Source: Paratinospora sagittata
Lineage: Eukaryota > Streptophyta > Magnoliopsida > Ranunculales > Menispermaceae
Direction: 5' to 3'
NCBI GenBank assembly: GCA_035771175.1
Contig: CM069598.1
Location: forward strand, 4,858,194 to 4,922,193
Length of the DNA stretch: 64,000 nt
Under the pieces are notes generated by a model. That model searched no databases and was not told the origin of the DNA. It saw only the letters and a program-made list of their open reading frames with translations. Position numbers and translations under genes: made by a program. Of this stretch, positions 47,023 to 59,424 are shown piece by piece (the stretch's first letter is position 1; each line of letters begins with the position of its first letter).

Positions 47023-48823
47023 ATGGAAGCTTCGTTCCCTTCAACCATTCTAATTAACAAAAGCTCGAACACTTCTCGCAAGATTGCAGTTTCAGCAAAT
47101 CCTAATTTTAGCCCTAATTTGATCAGTTTTTTTAGATGCAGAAACAAGCTTTTGACTAATGGGTCTCGCCGGAGTCCGGTCAAGGTTCCGGCCGCGATTG
47201 GCGAAGCTGCTGCCGCCGTTTCCGATCCGGCTCAGGCGCAGGTCACGTGGAAAATCGTTGTTGGAGCTCTAGGTATGAGATCGATTCATCAGGTTTTGCT
47301 CATTGTGAAATTTCATGGAATTGTAGATTATTTGTTGTAAGAGTTTTGATTTTTGAACCTGTTTGTGATTTGCTCAGCTGGAGTTATGCCATTCGTGGTT
47401 GCGGGAATTGAATTCAGAAAACGAATTGTAAGTTTCGGATTTGGAGTATATATTTTGATGTTAATTGTAAGCTTTATGCTGAGTTTATACTTAATATATA
47501 TATGTTCTCCATTGTTTTATGAAAATTGATATAGAGAGCTTTAGATTGGCCTTCTATGGAAAAGAACTGAGGAAGTAAGTTGAAATTTGGGAATATAGAA
47601 TAAGTTCTTTGAATTTATTTATTTTTACCTAAATCAAGAGCAGCTAGAGAGAATAAATGGTCATGTTTATCTCTGTATTTGATAATACTGAACGACTCTA
47701 GTTGCAAATCATGAACTTCACAGGTTAGTTTGAGAATATATCGATGCTAAAGTAACTAGTAATGTAGACGGATATATTTTGATGATATTTGAGCTAGTAA
47801 AGTGTTAACAAAGTCTACATTAGGATGGGTTCCCAAATCCTTGTATAGATTAACAAAAAAAATGACCTAGTGAAGAGGTGTTGTTTCTCGTTTGAATTCG
47901 GAACTCCAAAATTACAAATTTGTGGAAGTATCGTAGTTGATTTGGTATTGAGGTGAAGAGGGAATTGGATCTCGAAAGTGTCAACCAAGGGTGTATTCTG
48001 GTTCTGGTGATTCAACAACTGATTCATGATGCATTTGGTGTTTTTCTATCATGATGCTGTTTTGATTCTAACTGAAGTATAATTCGTGTAGCATTTTTAA
48101 GACTAATCTCCGTACCACAAGGCACCGACTTACTAGTGCCTTTTAGCTAAATCGATGAGAAGAAGAAGTAATTAACGATGATTTTATTCTGTAGCATCCA
48201 TGTTTTTTTATGACAAAGATCTATCTTTCAAATCCTAGGCCATGTATAAGTATGTGAATAAACATCATTTAGCAGACTGGCAGCTGATCTATTCAAGCTA
48301 GTTTTTGCTTACTTCATCTGTATCTTATTTCCTTCTTGCATATAGGGAATTTGGTATAGCATGTAATATTGTTAAGTCTCCGTTCTGATGCTATAAGAAA
48401 CAGAGCACTTTATGGCTATTTTTCCTTCAAGACATGGCTTAGAAATTTTCTTTCTAGTTCTGCTTTGATAATAGCCATCTTAAGTTTAGCTTAAATTATG
48501 AACTTTCACATTTTGCTGTAGGTGGCACAAAGAACATGTGGGGTTTGTAGGGGCTCAGGACTCATTCAAAGAGAAAAATACTACTTCCGCTGTCCACGTT
48601 GTGGTATGTTATCAAAAAATATGTGCTCGTGTTGAAGTCCTGATGTTATAAAGAGTGTGTGTGTTTTTGTTGTGTGGAAATACATATGCATATCATAAAA
48701 CCACTGATATATGAAAGAGTAATCTTGTGGAATATATTGCTAAGAGCATCTATGTTCCACACTTTTGCGCTTGCAGGTGGCTTTCTCCCATGGCAGTCAT
48801 GGAAAAGATTCTTTTCAGGTTAA
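47023..48823 (+). CDS. Plastid DnaJ-type zinc-ribbon membrane protein
   Basis: Four exons, 47023-47272, 47378-47427, 48522-48603 and 48777-48823, join in frame to 429 nt (142 residues) with GT-AG introns. Residues 1-65 are Ser/Asn/Lys/Arg-rich with few acids, as in a chloroplast transit peptide. One hydrophobic segment, 'IVVGALAGVMPFVVAGIEF' (about 75-93), probably spans a membrane. The C-terminal domain has 'CGVCRGSG' and 'CPRCGG', a DnaJ/BSD2-like zinc-binding pattern, and ends 'FLPWQSWKRFFSG'. Small plant-specific proteins of this kind exist in Arabidopsis (I recall At1g22630 as similar); their function is not well known. The reading frame extends upstream to 46924 but without an ATG, so 47023 is the start. 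Confidence 0.85.
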
Positions 48824-51640
48824 CAATGGAAGTGCCCCAAGTAGTTACTAGTTACAACTACCAGTCTTGCTTGTTTTCTAATATTTTTTATAGGGTGTTT
48901 GAGAATATTAACTTCAAACTTTTGCTTGTAATTACATCAATTTCTTTGTCAGGGAGAAGAGCTTAGATCACATGATCAAATAATGTTCATAACAGTATTC
49001 ACATACCATCACTAATAATGAAGTGCTAAGTTTGAATTCGATATTATAGATGGCATTTAAAATAAGTATATACAGTTTGTATATTTGGAATGAAGATTGC
49101 TAGATGCTGAAGGCAGATATATTCTAGATTTCTTGCTATTGTCTTCCTTTAGATTATGGAATAAGGCCATTTATGTTGGGGGTCCGCTTCACAGCATGCC
49201 GACATTTTCTTTCATGCGTGTTTCATGTGTTTTCCATTGTTTCTTTGAATTGGGGGACAAGAGAGTAGAAGTAGTAACTTTAATTAGGTTTGGGAAAGGC
49301 AAAACTTTCCATGCATTCCAACCTAAAGTACTGAAAGAACTTGCCTTTCAGTTTAATTCTATGATTTTAAATGATTTTGCTTGGTTGTTGCTCTCATAAA
49401 GTCCAACATGTCTCATCTTTTTGATTGTCCCAACCGGATTTGCTACCAAAATAATTTTTACTGCAACTAAGTTCAGCTTCTTGATTAGCAGGGTACCTTG
49501 TATATTAATCTTATGTTCTGCGTATGCAAATGCTTTGGTCTGTAGATCAATTTTTGCATATTTTTCATGCATTTGACATACTAGCCTTGCAAATGTTCTT
49601 GATCACATCTGTGTGAATTTCTTGTTTCTTCTTCTCTCTCTTATTTTACTTTTGATTACCATGGTTATGCTCCTAGAGTCCAAGTGTTCTTAAAATAAGA
49701 CAACATTGTTGAATACAGTGGACCCTTTTTGTTTATTAGCTTGATTCATTATTTTTCTGCTCTAAATTGTCTTCATTCCATGGCAAAAAGTCACTGCTGC
49801 ACGGGCAAACATGAACATTCTAATGGACCCTGGCAATAAAACAAACGACTTGAGTACTGATGAGCCTTTTTACTTGAAAAAAAATGCAGACAAAATCTTA
49901 GCTGCTATCTCTTAATTTCTTGTTACTTCTATTTCAATGAATTACACCACATGCATAAAAGTCAAGCTTCTGTATAACTTCCTTTGTCATTTTGTGCAGT
50001 GGAAATTCAAAAATTTGATTATTTTTAAGTTGGACCACACATAGTCAGCCCTATAAATATATTACAAACCCAAGTTAAAATGAGTAAAAAAAAAAAAAAA
50101 AAAGAAAAGAAAAAACTTGGTTTGGTCTGGTTGATAAGATCAGGCTTTTGCTAGCATGACAAAATCAATGTTGTCTTGATGCTATGAAGTCTTCTTCATT
50201 GGAGCTGTTGGGTGTATAGAAGATGGTCTCTGATGAATTTTCTGAAAGTCATGCATTTTCTATTATTTAGTGGTTGTTCTTGGCTGACAATTTATAAAAA
50301 CATTTAATATTTAAAACATTAATTTCAAGAAGTACTTTTTTTAAAAGGGAGGCCATTTATTTTTCTTCTTTGAAGAATCAAGTCGTAGCTATATTTTTAA
50401 AGTTTTGCAGGGTTATGAGAAAAAGGAGTTTTGACGGAGAAGGTGATCAGATGGAGACACAACAAGTGGGTCTCTCTCTTAAAATCTTTATGGAAGACAA
50501 AGAAACAAAGAAGATTCAATTGCTTCATATTTTGCCCATTTGATTTCAAAACATTTTTATGGGTACTTGACAGTGGAACATTCTCTTCAAAAGCTTCTAA
50601 TTCTTTAATTGTAAATGGAAAAATCTACTTTTGATTCTTCCTCATCTTCACATATTGCAATTCTTTTTTATTTTATTTTATTTTATTAGGGTGGGATGTA
50701 TTTATGACTAAAACAAATTTTATAGAACTATATCGTCGTGTTTATTGAATATGTATAAATAATGCTCACTTTATTTCTATGACTTATAGGATATCTACTG
50801 GATTCATGATATCATTGGTAAAATATAATCCCAAAATTATTGTAATTTATATATATATATATATATGTGTGTGAAAAATATTAATTTAATTATAAAATAA
50901 TATAATGTTTATATTAGTTAGATATGTGTGATTTATATATCTTAAAATATGTAATAAATATAAAAAATAATTGTATTATTTTATTTCTAGAGAGAAAGAG
51001 AGATTAATATTTCTATGACAATGTCCATTAAAGCTAAAACCTAATGAGCTGGAAATTAGAGAACCCCTATGGTCAAGTCAAACGTTCTAGTTTTGGTGCC
51101 TATAATTACAAAAATACCCATCACCGGCCATTTAAAAAAAAACAACACTAACTTAATATCTATTAAATAGACACGGGTGAATTGGTCATCAGACAAAAAC
51201 ATTACTATCTCATTTCAATTCCAGTGTTCATATATCATTTCATATCTAACTTTTTCTGAATACTACTTGAGATACTGATATGATTATATATCATTTATCT
51301 TCTACGCTGTATTGTTTCATTTTTGTTGAAGATTTACGTGTTATATATATATATATATATATAAACAGCAGAAATGCATTAGATTAAAGGATAGGATGGA
51401 TAATGGGGTTGTTGGGTTGGTCTTCGTTACCACCTGTTGCCGACTAGCTGAGTTGATTGTCATCATTAATGAATTGAAAACTGCAGAAAATCCAAAGACA
51501 AATGGATCGTAATTTTAGGGAGAAAGTCGGGTATTTATGAGTAGACTTGTTTATGAAAAAACACACACACAGACGGAGATATTTCTCATGTGGCAGCGCA
51601 GTACTGGCGTACTGGCGTGACTCTTTTCTGAATACTACTT
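48824..51640. other. Intergenic region upstream of the GRAS gene
   Basis: About 2.8 kb with no supported gene. It contains a 20-base A run near 50085-50102 and (AT)n runs at about 50850 and 51345. Frames at 49097-49399 and 50431-50634 show no family resemblance. Confidence 0.4.
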
Positions 51641-52775
51641 TTCTTACCCATACAGCTCTGTGTACGAAGCTAGAAACATCCTTAGAAGATACACGCACAA
51701 GGTATGCCCGAATGAATTTTTTGTGGAAATTCGTGTGTTTTTTGCATTTAATTATCTTGTTCTAATGGTTTACCAAATCTGGTTTTTATTTATTTATTTA
51801 ATTTTTTGATTAAATGGGTTTTGTTGATTTGAAACGGTGAGATTTGGGTTGTGTTTATGTTTGGATAATATTTCATTTTTGGGTTTAATTTCATGTCTTT
51901 TCAAGGGAATTCATTTTAGTTTGGATCCACCACTGGTTCTTAAAGCTGAGAGACAGGAATTGAGTTACAGGTTCATTTTGGTTTTAGTAATTTTGGGGCT
52001 TAATTCTCATATCTTGAAGAGTTCATGAGTTATGGGAGGTCTTGTGACCCGGGTGGTGCGTCTATGCATCTGTATATGACACCAAAGTTTTACTTTTCTA
52101 TATCCTCCTGATTATCATAATTATTATTTTTAGTATTTTTTGGTGTGTATTTTCCAATTTCTTATGGGATTCAGATGATTGTTATTTAGGGTTTAGGGCG
52201 GTTGCTTTGGAATGTTTTGTTTTCTTATGAAACTTTATGCTAAATCTCTGCTTTTTTTAATTTTTTAACTTTTTAATTTTTTTAACGTAGCTGATGAGTT
52301 TTACTTTCTGAAACGTTATTCTTTGTTCTCATACTGTAATTAGCAATCTTTATGTGGAGCTCCAAGTAGTGTTTTGATGTTGTTCAAGTTAAATGATCAT
52401 GCTGTGTATAATCCTAACATCAAATAAGTAATATAGACTGGATTTTCTAGATCATAAATGAATTTTTCAAAGAAGAAATCCTGAAATTTCATGCTGTGCT
52501 ACTTAATGCAGTATATAGTCTCTTGTATCACTGTGTTTGTGTCTTCGACCCTTCTTCTCACTCAAGAGTTGTTATTAGTCATATCTTAATCCCTGCAGAT
52601 TATGTCAGCTCTTTGGTCCATATTTCCATAAGCACAATTGCTTTGAAAACATAAGAGATGGTGGAGATACTTTGAGTCGGTTGATCTAGGCCTGTGGAAA
52701 TAGAAACAATTGATTTCACTTCAAGTGGATGGTTATTTTCTCGCTGTGATTCCCACAAAAACTGCTGATTACTCC
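51641..52775 (+). promoter_or_regulatory. GRAS gene 5' leader with probable intron and short uORFs
   Basis: A donor 'cacaag|gtatgc' (exon end 51701) and an acceptor 'ccctgcag|attatg' (exon start 52599) define a likely leader intron of about 0.9 kb. The following 177-nt leader contains three short upstream reading frames starting at 52602 (9 codons), 52658 (5 codons) and 52729 (6 codons), all closed before the main ATG at 52776. The transcription start is not determined. Confidence 0.5.
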
Positions 52776-54386
52776 ATGCAAGCTTCTCATGGAAATTCGG
52801 GTGGGTCACACGGGTTATACTTTCAGCCTAAGCAAGGGTTCCATTCCTACTGCTCGGCTCAGGATCATCAAACTTTAGAGCAACACCTATCCTCCGATGA
52901 CAGCAGCCGAAGCACCCACTTTCCACTTAATACTTCCGGTGATCACTACCATACCTTAGATTCATCATCGGCAACCACCAATTTTTCATCTAATGGAAGC
53001 CCTGTATCGCAGCAAGATTCTAAGTCATGCCCGTTAGATCCACATCATTCCCCTGACAATAACACCTATGGATCTCCAGTAAGTGTATCCAGTATCACCA
53101 TTGATTCTAATGACCTGAGAGATAAACTTAGAGATTTAGAAACTGTGATGCTGGGACCTGATTCAGATATCTTGGACAGCTTCAATTGCACATTGCCGTA
53201 TAGAACTAACCAAGCTTCAATGGAGCAAGAGAGGTGGATGCAAACAAGGGAGGTGATCCTTAGAGGTGACTTGAAACAGGTGCTCATCACTTGTGCCCAA
53301 GCTGTTGCAGACAATGAAATGGTAATGGCAGATTGGTTGATTTCTCAGTTAAGGCCTATGGTCTCGGTCTCCGGTGATCCAATCCAGCGGGTAGGTGCCT
53401 ATATGTTGGAAGGCCTTGTTGCAAGGTTGGCCTCTTCAGGAAGTTCCATCTACAAAGCCCTTCGGTGCAAAGAACCGTCTAGTTCCGAACTCCTCTCTTA
53501 CATGCATATTCTCTATGAGATATGCCCATATTTCAAGTTCGGGTACATGTCGGCGAACGGTGCCATCGCCGATGCATTGAAGGGTGAGAATAGAATTCAC
53601 ATCATTGATTTCCAAATAGCACAAGGAGGCCAGTGGATCTCTTTGATTCAAGCTCTTGCGGGCAGGCCCGGTGGGCCTCCACACATCCGTATCACGGGTA
53701 TTGATGATTCAACATCTGCTTATGCTCGGAATGGAGGGCTTCATATTGTGGGCCAGAGACTATCGAAGCTGGCAGAGATGTGCAAGGTTCCATTTGAGTT
53801 TAATGTTGGAGCCATGTCTGGCTGTGAGGTTGTGCTTGAAAATCTTGGAATTCGACCCGGTGAGGCTTTGGCTGTGAATTTTGCGTTCATGTTGCACCAC
53901 ATGCCAGATGAGAGTGTGAGCATTCATAACCACCGTGATCGGCTATTGAGGCTTGTCAAGAGCTTGTCACCCAAGGTTGTGACCCTCGTGGAGCAAGAAT
54001 CTAACACGAACACAGCTTCGTTTTTCCCACGGTTCCTCGAGGCACTGGACTATTATACTGCTATTTTTGAATCAATTGATGCAACTCTTGCAAGGGATCA
54101 CAAGGAACGTATCAATGTTGAACAGCACTGCCTTGCTCGGGATTTGGTTAATATCATAGCATGTGAAGGTGCTGAGAGGGTGGAGAGACACGAGCTTCTT
54201 GGGAAGTGGAGGTCACGGTTCACAATGGCCGGATTTACTCCATATCCATTGAGCCCTTTTGTTAATGCAACCATAAAGACTCTGTTGGGCAGCTACTGCA
54301 AGAACTATAGACTTGAAGAAAGAGATGGAGCTCTCTATCTTGGTTGGATGAATAGAGCTTTGGTTGCGTCTAGTGCATGGAAATGA
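52776..54386 (+). CDS. GRAS transcriptional regulator, PAT1/SCL21 clade
   Basis: Single coding exon, 536 residues from the first in-frame ATG (52776); the frame is open upstream but without an ATG. Residues 1-120 are low-complexity, Ser/His/Gln-rich. 'LRDKLRDLETVMLGPDSD' near 125 is a PAT1-branch motif. The GRAS domain starts at about 165 ('LKQVLITCAQAVADNEM', LHRI). It contains 'HIIDFQIAQGGQW' near 275 (VHIID), the 'SPKVVTLVEQESNTNT' segment, and the terminal SAW motif ending 'SSAWK'. The sequence is close to Arabidopsis PAT1, SCL21 and SCL5, which act in phytochrome A signalling and stress responses. Cellular role by family: nuclear/cytoplasmic transcription co-regulator. Arabidopsis SCL21 is adjacent to WRKY1, and a WRKY1-like gene lies 7 kb away here. 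Confidence 0.93.
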   Translation: MQASHGNSGGSHGLYFQPKQGFHSYCSAQDHQTLEQHLSSDDSSRSTHFPLNTSGDHYHTLDSSSATTNFSSNGSPVSQQDSKSCPLDPHHSPDNNTYGSPVSVSSITIDSNDLRDKLRDLETVMLGPDSDILDSFNCTLPYRTNQASMEQERWMQTREVILRGDLKQVLITCAQAVADNEMVMADWLISQLRPMVSVSGDPIQRVGAYMLEGLVARLASSGSSIYKALRCKEPSSSELLSYMHILYEICPYFKFGYMSANGAIADALKGENRIHIIDFQIAQGGQWISLIQALAGRPGGPPHIRITGIDDSTSAYARNGGLHIVGQRLSKLAEMCKVPFEFNVGAMSGCEVVLENLGIRPGEALAVNFAFMLHHMPDESVSIHNHRDRLLRLVKSLSPKVVTLVEQESNTNTASFFPRFLEALDYYTAIFESIDATLARDHKERINVEQHCLARDLVNIIACEGAERVERHELLGKWRSRFTMAGFTPYPLSPFVNATIKTLLGSYCKNYRLEERDGALYLGWMNRALVASSAWK

Positions 54387-54962
54387 AAATATGGCTCTGA
54401 TAAATGCTTGTTCTAAGAGCTAATAGCAGAAACTAAATTAGGTAAAGTTGTGACTGTAGTTTCACTTTCATTACTAGTTCATAAGAATTAGTAGTTGTTG
54501 GATTGTGAACCTAGCGATGATGTTAAAATCAAAGTCGAAATCAAACATAATGGTTCTCTATGTTTATTGCATTTCTTTTCCTGGTCTTCAATATGCATCT
54601 ATGGTTTTTATTTTTATTTATTTTTTACTTATTTATTTATTTGTATCAAATGATGGATAGAATACTAAATTTAGAAAAAGGAAGTGAGAAAATGTTTAAA
54701 GCTGTTCCAGTCCATGGCCTTTTCAATTCCCTTGTTTGTAACATATGCAATTGCAACAATTCATGCATCTTTCTGCACTGTCTTAGTTGTGTTGAGGTTA
54801 AAGAGTTTCAAACATAGAAATTCAACTTAAGCCAGAAGTAGGTTGCAATTGACAAAGTAGGATGTTCTTTATTTTTGGTGGCATATACATCCTGTATTAT
54901 TGATTACTTCTAGAAAATACCCCAATCCCTGTAACTAAATTCAACCAAAAATAAAATGTGTG
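54387..54962. other. Convergent 3' spacer
   Basis: A 576-bp stretch containing the 3' untranslated region of the GRAS gene and the end of the minus-strand zinc-finger-family pseudogene. A T-rich run at about 54600-54645. Nothing else supported. Confidence 0.4.
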
Positions 54963-56181
54963 TCAGAGATAAACTATAGCAAAACAAGGCAGGACAGCAT
55001 TAGAATTCCGGACAAACAAATATTCTAACTTGGAGCGTAAGCTTTTACTACCAACTGAATCAAACTCTTCTTGATCAGTTCTCTCTCCTTCAACCTTATT
55101 ATAACAGTTATTAGCCACCCTCCCAGCTATCATCCTGCAAACTACCACAGCCTTCTTCAAATTGCAGCTTTTGCTAACACTAACTTCATCACTTCTTGTG
55201 TCAATTGTTGTGCTTAGTTGAATCCCTTTCTTCTTTGTGTTATCAGTACTGTCAAAACTTGATTGAATCATCCTACAGACACCACACATTTGATTCTGGC
55301 AAACCTTTGAAACTTTTTGCTGCTTTCGGGAGCAACAAGTCATGGCTGTGGTATAGAAGTGCAAAACCTCATTTCCATCCACCAAAAGCCGGGGTCATAC
55401 GAATTCATGTGTTGGTCATCATATTCATAGGCTCTCTTCTTAATCACTTCTCTGTATTGTTCAAACCTTTTAAGGACCTCTGTCGAGTTCCTCACCCTTA
55501 AAACTCTTTCAATCTTGCTATTGTGCTGTGATTGGTTCATGTATGCAGTTCGAAATATCATCTCGATGACATTCCTTGATGGATCTCCTATGCTGAGCTC
55601 TGAATATTTAGGACAGTGTCAGTTAAATGAAGGTTTTTAAACCATGCTACATAGAAAATCATGAAGCTCTTTGTTGAGAAAACGCTAATGAGAATTGCTT
55701 CTTGTTGCGCCCTTGTTCAGGTATTGTTTCTCACATTATCCTTGATGATATATACTTAAAAAAATCATTAGTACAATATACATACAGGTTGATAAACAGT
55801 TTTTTTTCCAGTAGATTAAGAAAAATATTGTGATGCCATGGAAAAGCTTCTAAAATTCTATCATTTTTCATTCAAAAATTAGAACCCTACACTTGAAATT
55901 ATCTATGCATGGAAAGAGTATCGAATTATTCGTGGAAGAGGGAAGGAATATGTTATTAGCTCATGAACAGCTAGTTTACCATAAAATCTCTCTTGGGTAT
56001 AATCTTTTTGGGAATGTTGTCTTTTAAGAAGCAACTCTTTCTTAAGATTCAAACTTTCTACAGACTCTTCTACCCTTTCATATCTTCCCTTGGAAGGCCT
56101 TCTTGGCTGTTGTTGAATATCACTTGGTCTACAGCTGCAAGCACTTGAGCTCTGTTTCAAAGATACCCAAATGGAATACAT
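54963..56181 (-). pseudogene. C2H2-like zinc-finger family gene (At1g75710/At4g27240 type), finger missing and frameshifted
   Basis: Exon 1 (56181-55980) starts 'MYSIWVSLKQSS', like the 'MPTVWFSLK' start of this plant family. A donor G|GTAAAC and an acceptor CAG|AGCTC (exon 2 starts 55599) join in frame to 'ELSIGDPSRNVIEMIFRTAY'. The conserved C-terminal region follows: 'NSKIERVLRVRN', 'FEQYREVIKKRA', 'DGNEVLHFY', 'MCGVCRMI', 'VVVCRMIAGRV' and the end 'LPCFAIVYL'. Two defects are visible. The C2H2 finger and the long Ser-rich region normally between the two parts are absent. A one-base frame change near the four-C run at 55391-55394 separates 'KRAYEYDDQH' from 'DGNEVLHFY'. It could be a genuine pseudogene, a degenerated short paralogue, or an assembly error in the C run. 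Confidence 0.65.
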
Positions 56182-59100
56182 CTGTCCCTCTCACTTGAAA
56201 TTGATTTCTGCAAAAGAAAGTACATATAATCATGCATGGCTTCCATATATGTATAATTCATTGCATGTACATAAAATATTAATTTCATGTGCTCAAGAAA
56301 GCCAAAAGAGTACTTCATATTTCATACCTTACTTTGCAATGTAGTAGTGCTCCTGCTAGCTTCTTTTCTCTATGAAATCAAGATATTCAATTCCACAGAA
56401 AGAAAAGAGACATTGATGTCTGAAATTATAACCTCCAAGCTTGAAGGATCTTTATCTCTAATGGTGAAATTGTATACTTCGTGGCAACAACCAAACCTTT
56501 TGTTGAAGATGGGTTCAGTCACAAAAAAGGCAAAGGGTACAGAATTGAGGAAGTTTGTATGCTTTTGCACAGTGCATTTAAAGACCCAGTTGGAGATTTC
56601 AGTCCCAATGCTGTCAAATGTGACAGGTATACCAGCTAAATGCCAAGCCAAATCAATATTTTTGTAATTTTTTGATTGTAACTTTTGTCACCAGGTCAAT
56701 CTCCCATGATCATCTTTAATGATTTGAATGGCCCCACCCATTGTATTTGTCTCCCATTTTACTCCCCTCCCTCCTGTGTATATGTAATTAATTTGCATTA
56801 TTACTTATTACCACAGAGTGTCATTATGTATAAAAGTATAGCTTATAGATATTCAATAAAGTCAGCATCAAAGAAAAGGAATGTATCCAGCATTAAAAAA
56901 AAGAGGATATTCAATAAAGTCTTTTCTATCTATATAAGTTAGCTACATGAATAAGTATATCTCACTATCTTGTATGGAAGGTTGGTTCTTTTATTATAAT
57001 ACAATTGGTTCTCTTTCTTAGTTATGTTTAATTTTGTGTAATACTATTCTTAACGGGTAGGTACGACAAAATTGTGAGTACAGATAAAAATAGATACGGC
57101 CAACTTTTTATATTAAGAGATACATAACAATATAGCATATTGAGACTTTTTATATTAAAAAGATATAGACTATAAAGTGACATTTTAATCAATAACATGC
57201 AAACGTCCCACGCATGACCACTACAGAAAAACTTAATCCCAGAGTCTCAAACAAAAGTCCGTTCAACCCCACCCATGTGGTGAAAGACGAAAGTCTACCT
57301 CGAGATTATTAGTATTTTTCTACAATACATTTTATTTAGATAATAAAAATTCATAAAAAGGCATTTTAAGTATCTAAATTATTACCTTTGACAAAAAATA
57401 ATAAAAATAAAATAAAATAAAATAAGACGAGACCCAAAATGATATTTGTTGTAGATATCGAGGAAGATCAAAGGTAGGTAAAAGGCAGTATTCACTATAC
57501 ACAGAGGTGTGTAAAAGAAAGCAGGAAGAAAAATGATTGATTAAATGTAAAAAGAAACAGAGAGAAAGAGTGGATCCATAGAAGAAGTTGAACAAGAAAA
57601 AGAAGAAAATGTGGAAAATCAGAGAAAGAAGAGGGAGAGAGAGAGAGAGATAGAGAAGAAGAAGAAGCAGAAGAAAAGGGGAAACTGAGCAATTAAGAAG
57701 AAGAAAAGAATAACAAGAAGAAAACTAAAGAAGAAGAAGAAGAAGAAGAAAAATGGAGACAGATCGATAGATGCCTTTGTAGAGTAAAAAAAAAAAAAAA
57801 AAAACGAAAAGAAATAAATTGGGGGCGTGCAATTTATCATCTAGGGCTTTCGTTTTTTCTAATTCTTTTGATCAACACAAAATCGGGTATGCTTTCCATC
57901 TCTCATTTAGATCAAAATCATGAAAGAAAGGAAAAAAAATTCTTCATCTATAGTTGTGTCATTTGTTCTGTGAATTTTATTATATTTTTCTCGATTCATC
58001 TGAATGCAAATTACTATCTTTTGTTGTTGCTCTGTTTGATTCTCATTTCCTCGTGTTAATGTTTGAATGAACTGAGAGTGGATGTATTATGATGCTGAAT
58101 TTATTTATTAGAATGGTTCTTGACACGTCTGTTTTAGGTACAATTCCCCTTTTTTTTTTTTTTTTTGTAGATCTTGCTAGGGTTATTAAGAATTGATGGT
58201 ATTATTTCTTGTATTGTTCAAGGGGGACGGTAGATCACTTAAGATTGGTGCCAATTAGGGTTCATGACTAGCTGTAAGAAACTGTTTATGCCTGGTAATG
58301 TTGTTGCTGTTGTTGGCGTTTTTTTATGTATTTATGGGATATTGTGTGGTAGGTTTGTGCCTGAGAGGAATGAAGTGCTATTTCATTTCATTTTTGTGGT
58401 GGCATATAGGCATTGATCGAGGTCATTTTATTTTATTTTATTTTATTTTGGAATTTTGAATAGTTCAAACGATTTGTGGGAAAAGTTTTAAGTGATTATC
58501 TAATTTCTTTCCCTGTGATTCTGTGATAACAAGCATATCCTGTTCTGCAGCATTGGCATCCAAAACATTGGCAATAGTATTGTGCATTATGTATGATCTT
58601 AGATTCCTTTTAAGTTTTTATCCCACATCTTTTGGAACTTACCAAACTAGGTTGTAACCATGGATGATATAATTATATTCGAGGAAAGACAAGAGTGATG
58701 AAGTAAAAATAAATTGAGCTGTCAGTTTAACAAAAAAAATTGAGATGGTTTAAATCAGCCGTACCCACTATGCTTCAGGCTCTCACCATTGTATTTTTAC
58801 AATACAAAGTGGTTCCTGGCTCCAAAATTTGTCTCGCTTTCTTCATAAATTTTTCTCAACTTGAGAGAAAGTAGTCTTCATTATTATTTCCTACGTGCCG
58901 TGAATTGAATTTATCTGGTGTACTTGTCACTTGGCATTTTGACACCTAGAAAGAGTGTTAACACAAGAAATTGTGTCAGAAATATCATATGTATATAGAT
59001 TCCTTAATTGTGCCTTTATATTCAGGTCACGCTTGAGAGTTCTGCTTGAAAATTCTGAATGATTTTGTTTAAGTAGGAAGGCCATGGGATTGTGGAATGT

Positions 59101-59424
59101 ATTATAGCTCCAATTAGTCTAAAACAATTATCAAGTTCAACATGATTGGTGTTTTCATAAACTATTTCCTTCTGTGTGGGCTGATTACCAGAATTTCTGT
59201 TTATTTCCCTCATTATATTTTTTTATTAATCAGCTTATTTTATTTATTTGTTTCAATTTTTTCACATTGTTTTGGTTTCCTAACATTTTTCCACCTGTAG
59301 GTGGAAACTGTAGATTTTACCACCTGCATACTGCCTAAAAGACACCACAAGTGGAAGTCTACTTGCAGTCATCTCTATGTTCGTATAGAGATTTGAGATT
59401 TCCAATAAGATACATTACTGCAAG
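56182..59424. other. Intergenic region and probable RABA5a leader
   Basis: About 3.2 kb. 56287-56667 is open on both strands with unrecognised products and is not called. 57545-57760 is GA-rich. A donor-like 'aaaatcgg|gtatgc' near 57887 and an acceptor-like 'ccacctgtag|gtgg' at 59300 suggest that the GTPase gene has a leader exon near 57.8 kb and a leader intron of about 1.4 kb; this is inferred. No other gene seen. Confidence 0.4.
57545..57760 (+). repeat. GA/GAA-rich polypurine tract
   Basis: Over 200 bases almost purely purine on the plus strand, including (GA)n at 57632-57650 and (GAA)n at 57731-57750. Such tracts are common in plant core promoters and 5' leaders, and this one precedes the putative RABA5a leader exon. 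Confidence 0.7.

Noticed and set aside
49097..49399. 100-codon frame in the spacer upstream of the GRAS gene
   Set aside because: No recognisable domain and no ATG context or neighbour support; consistent with chance.
56287..56667. Open frames of about 100-125 codons on both strands
   Set aside because: Neither product resembles a known family, no splice partners or leader signals were found, and overlapping antisense frames of this size are expected by chance.
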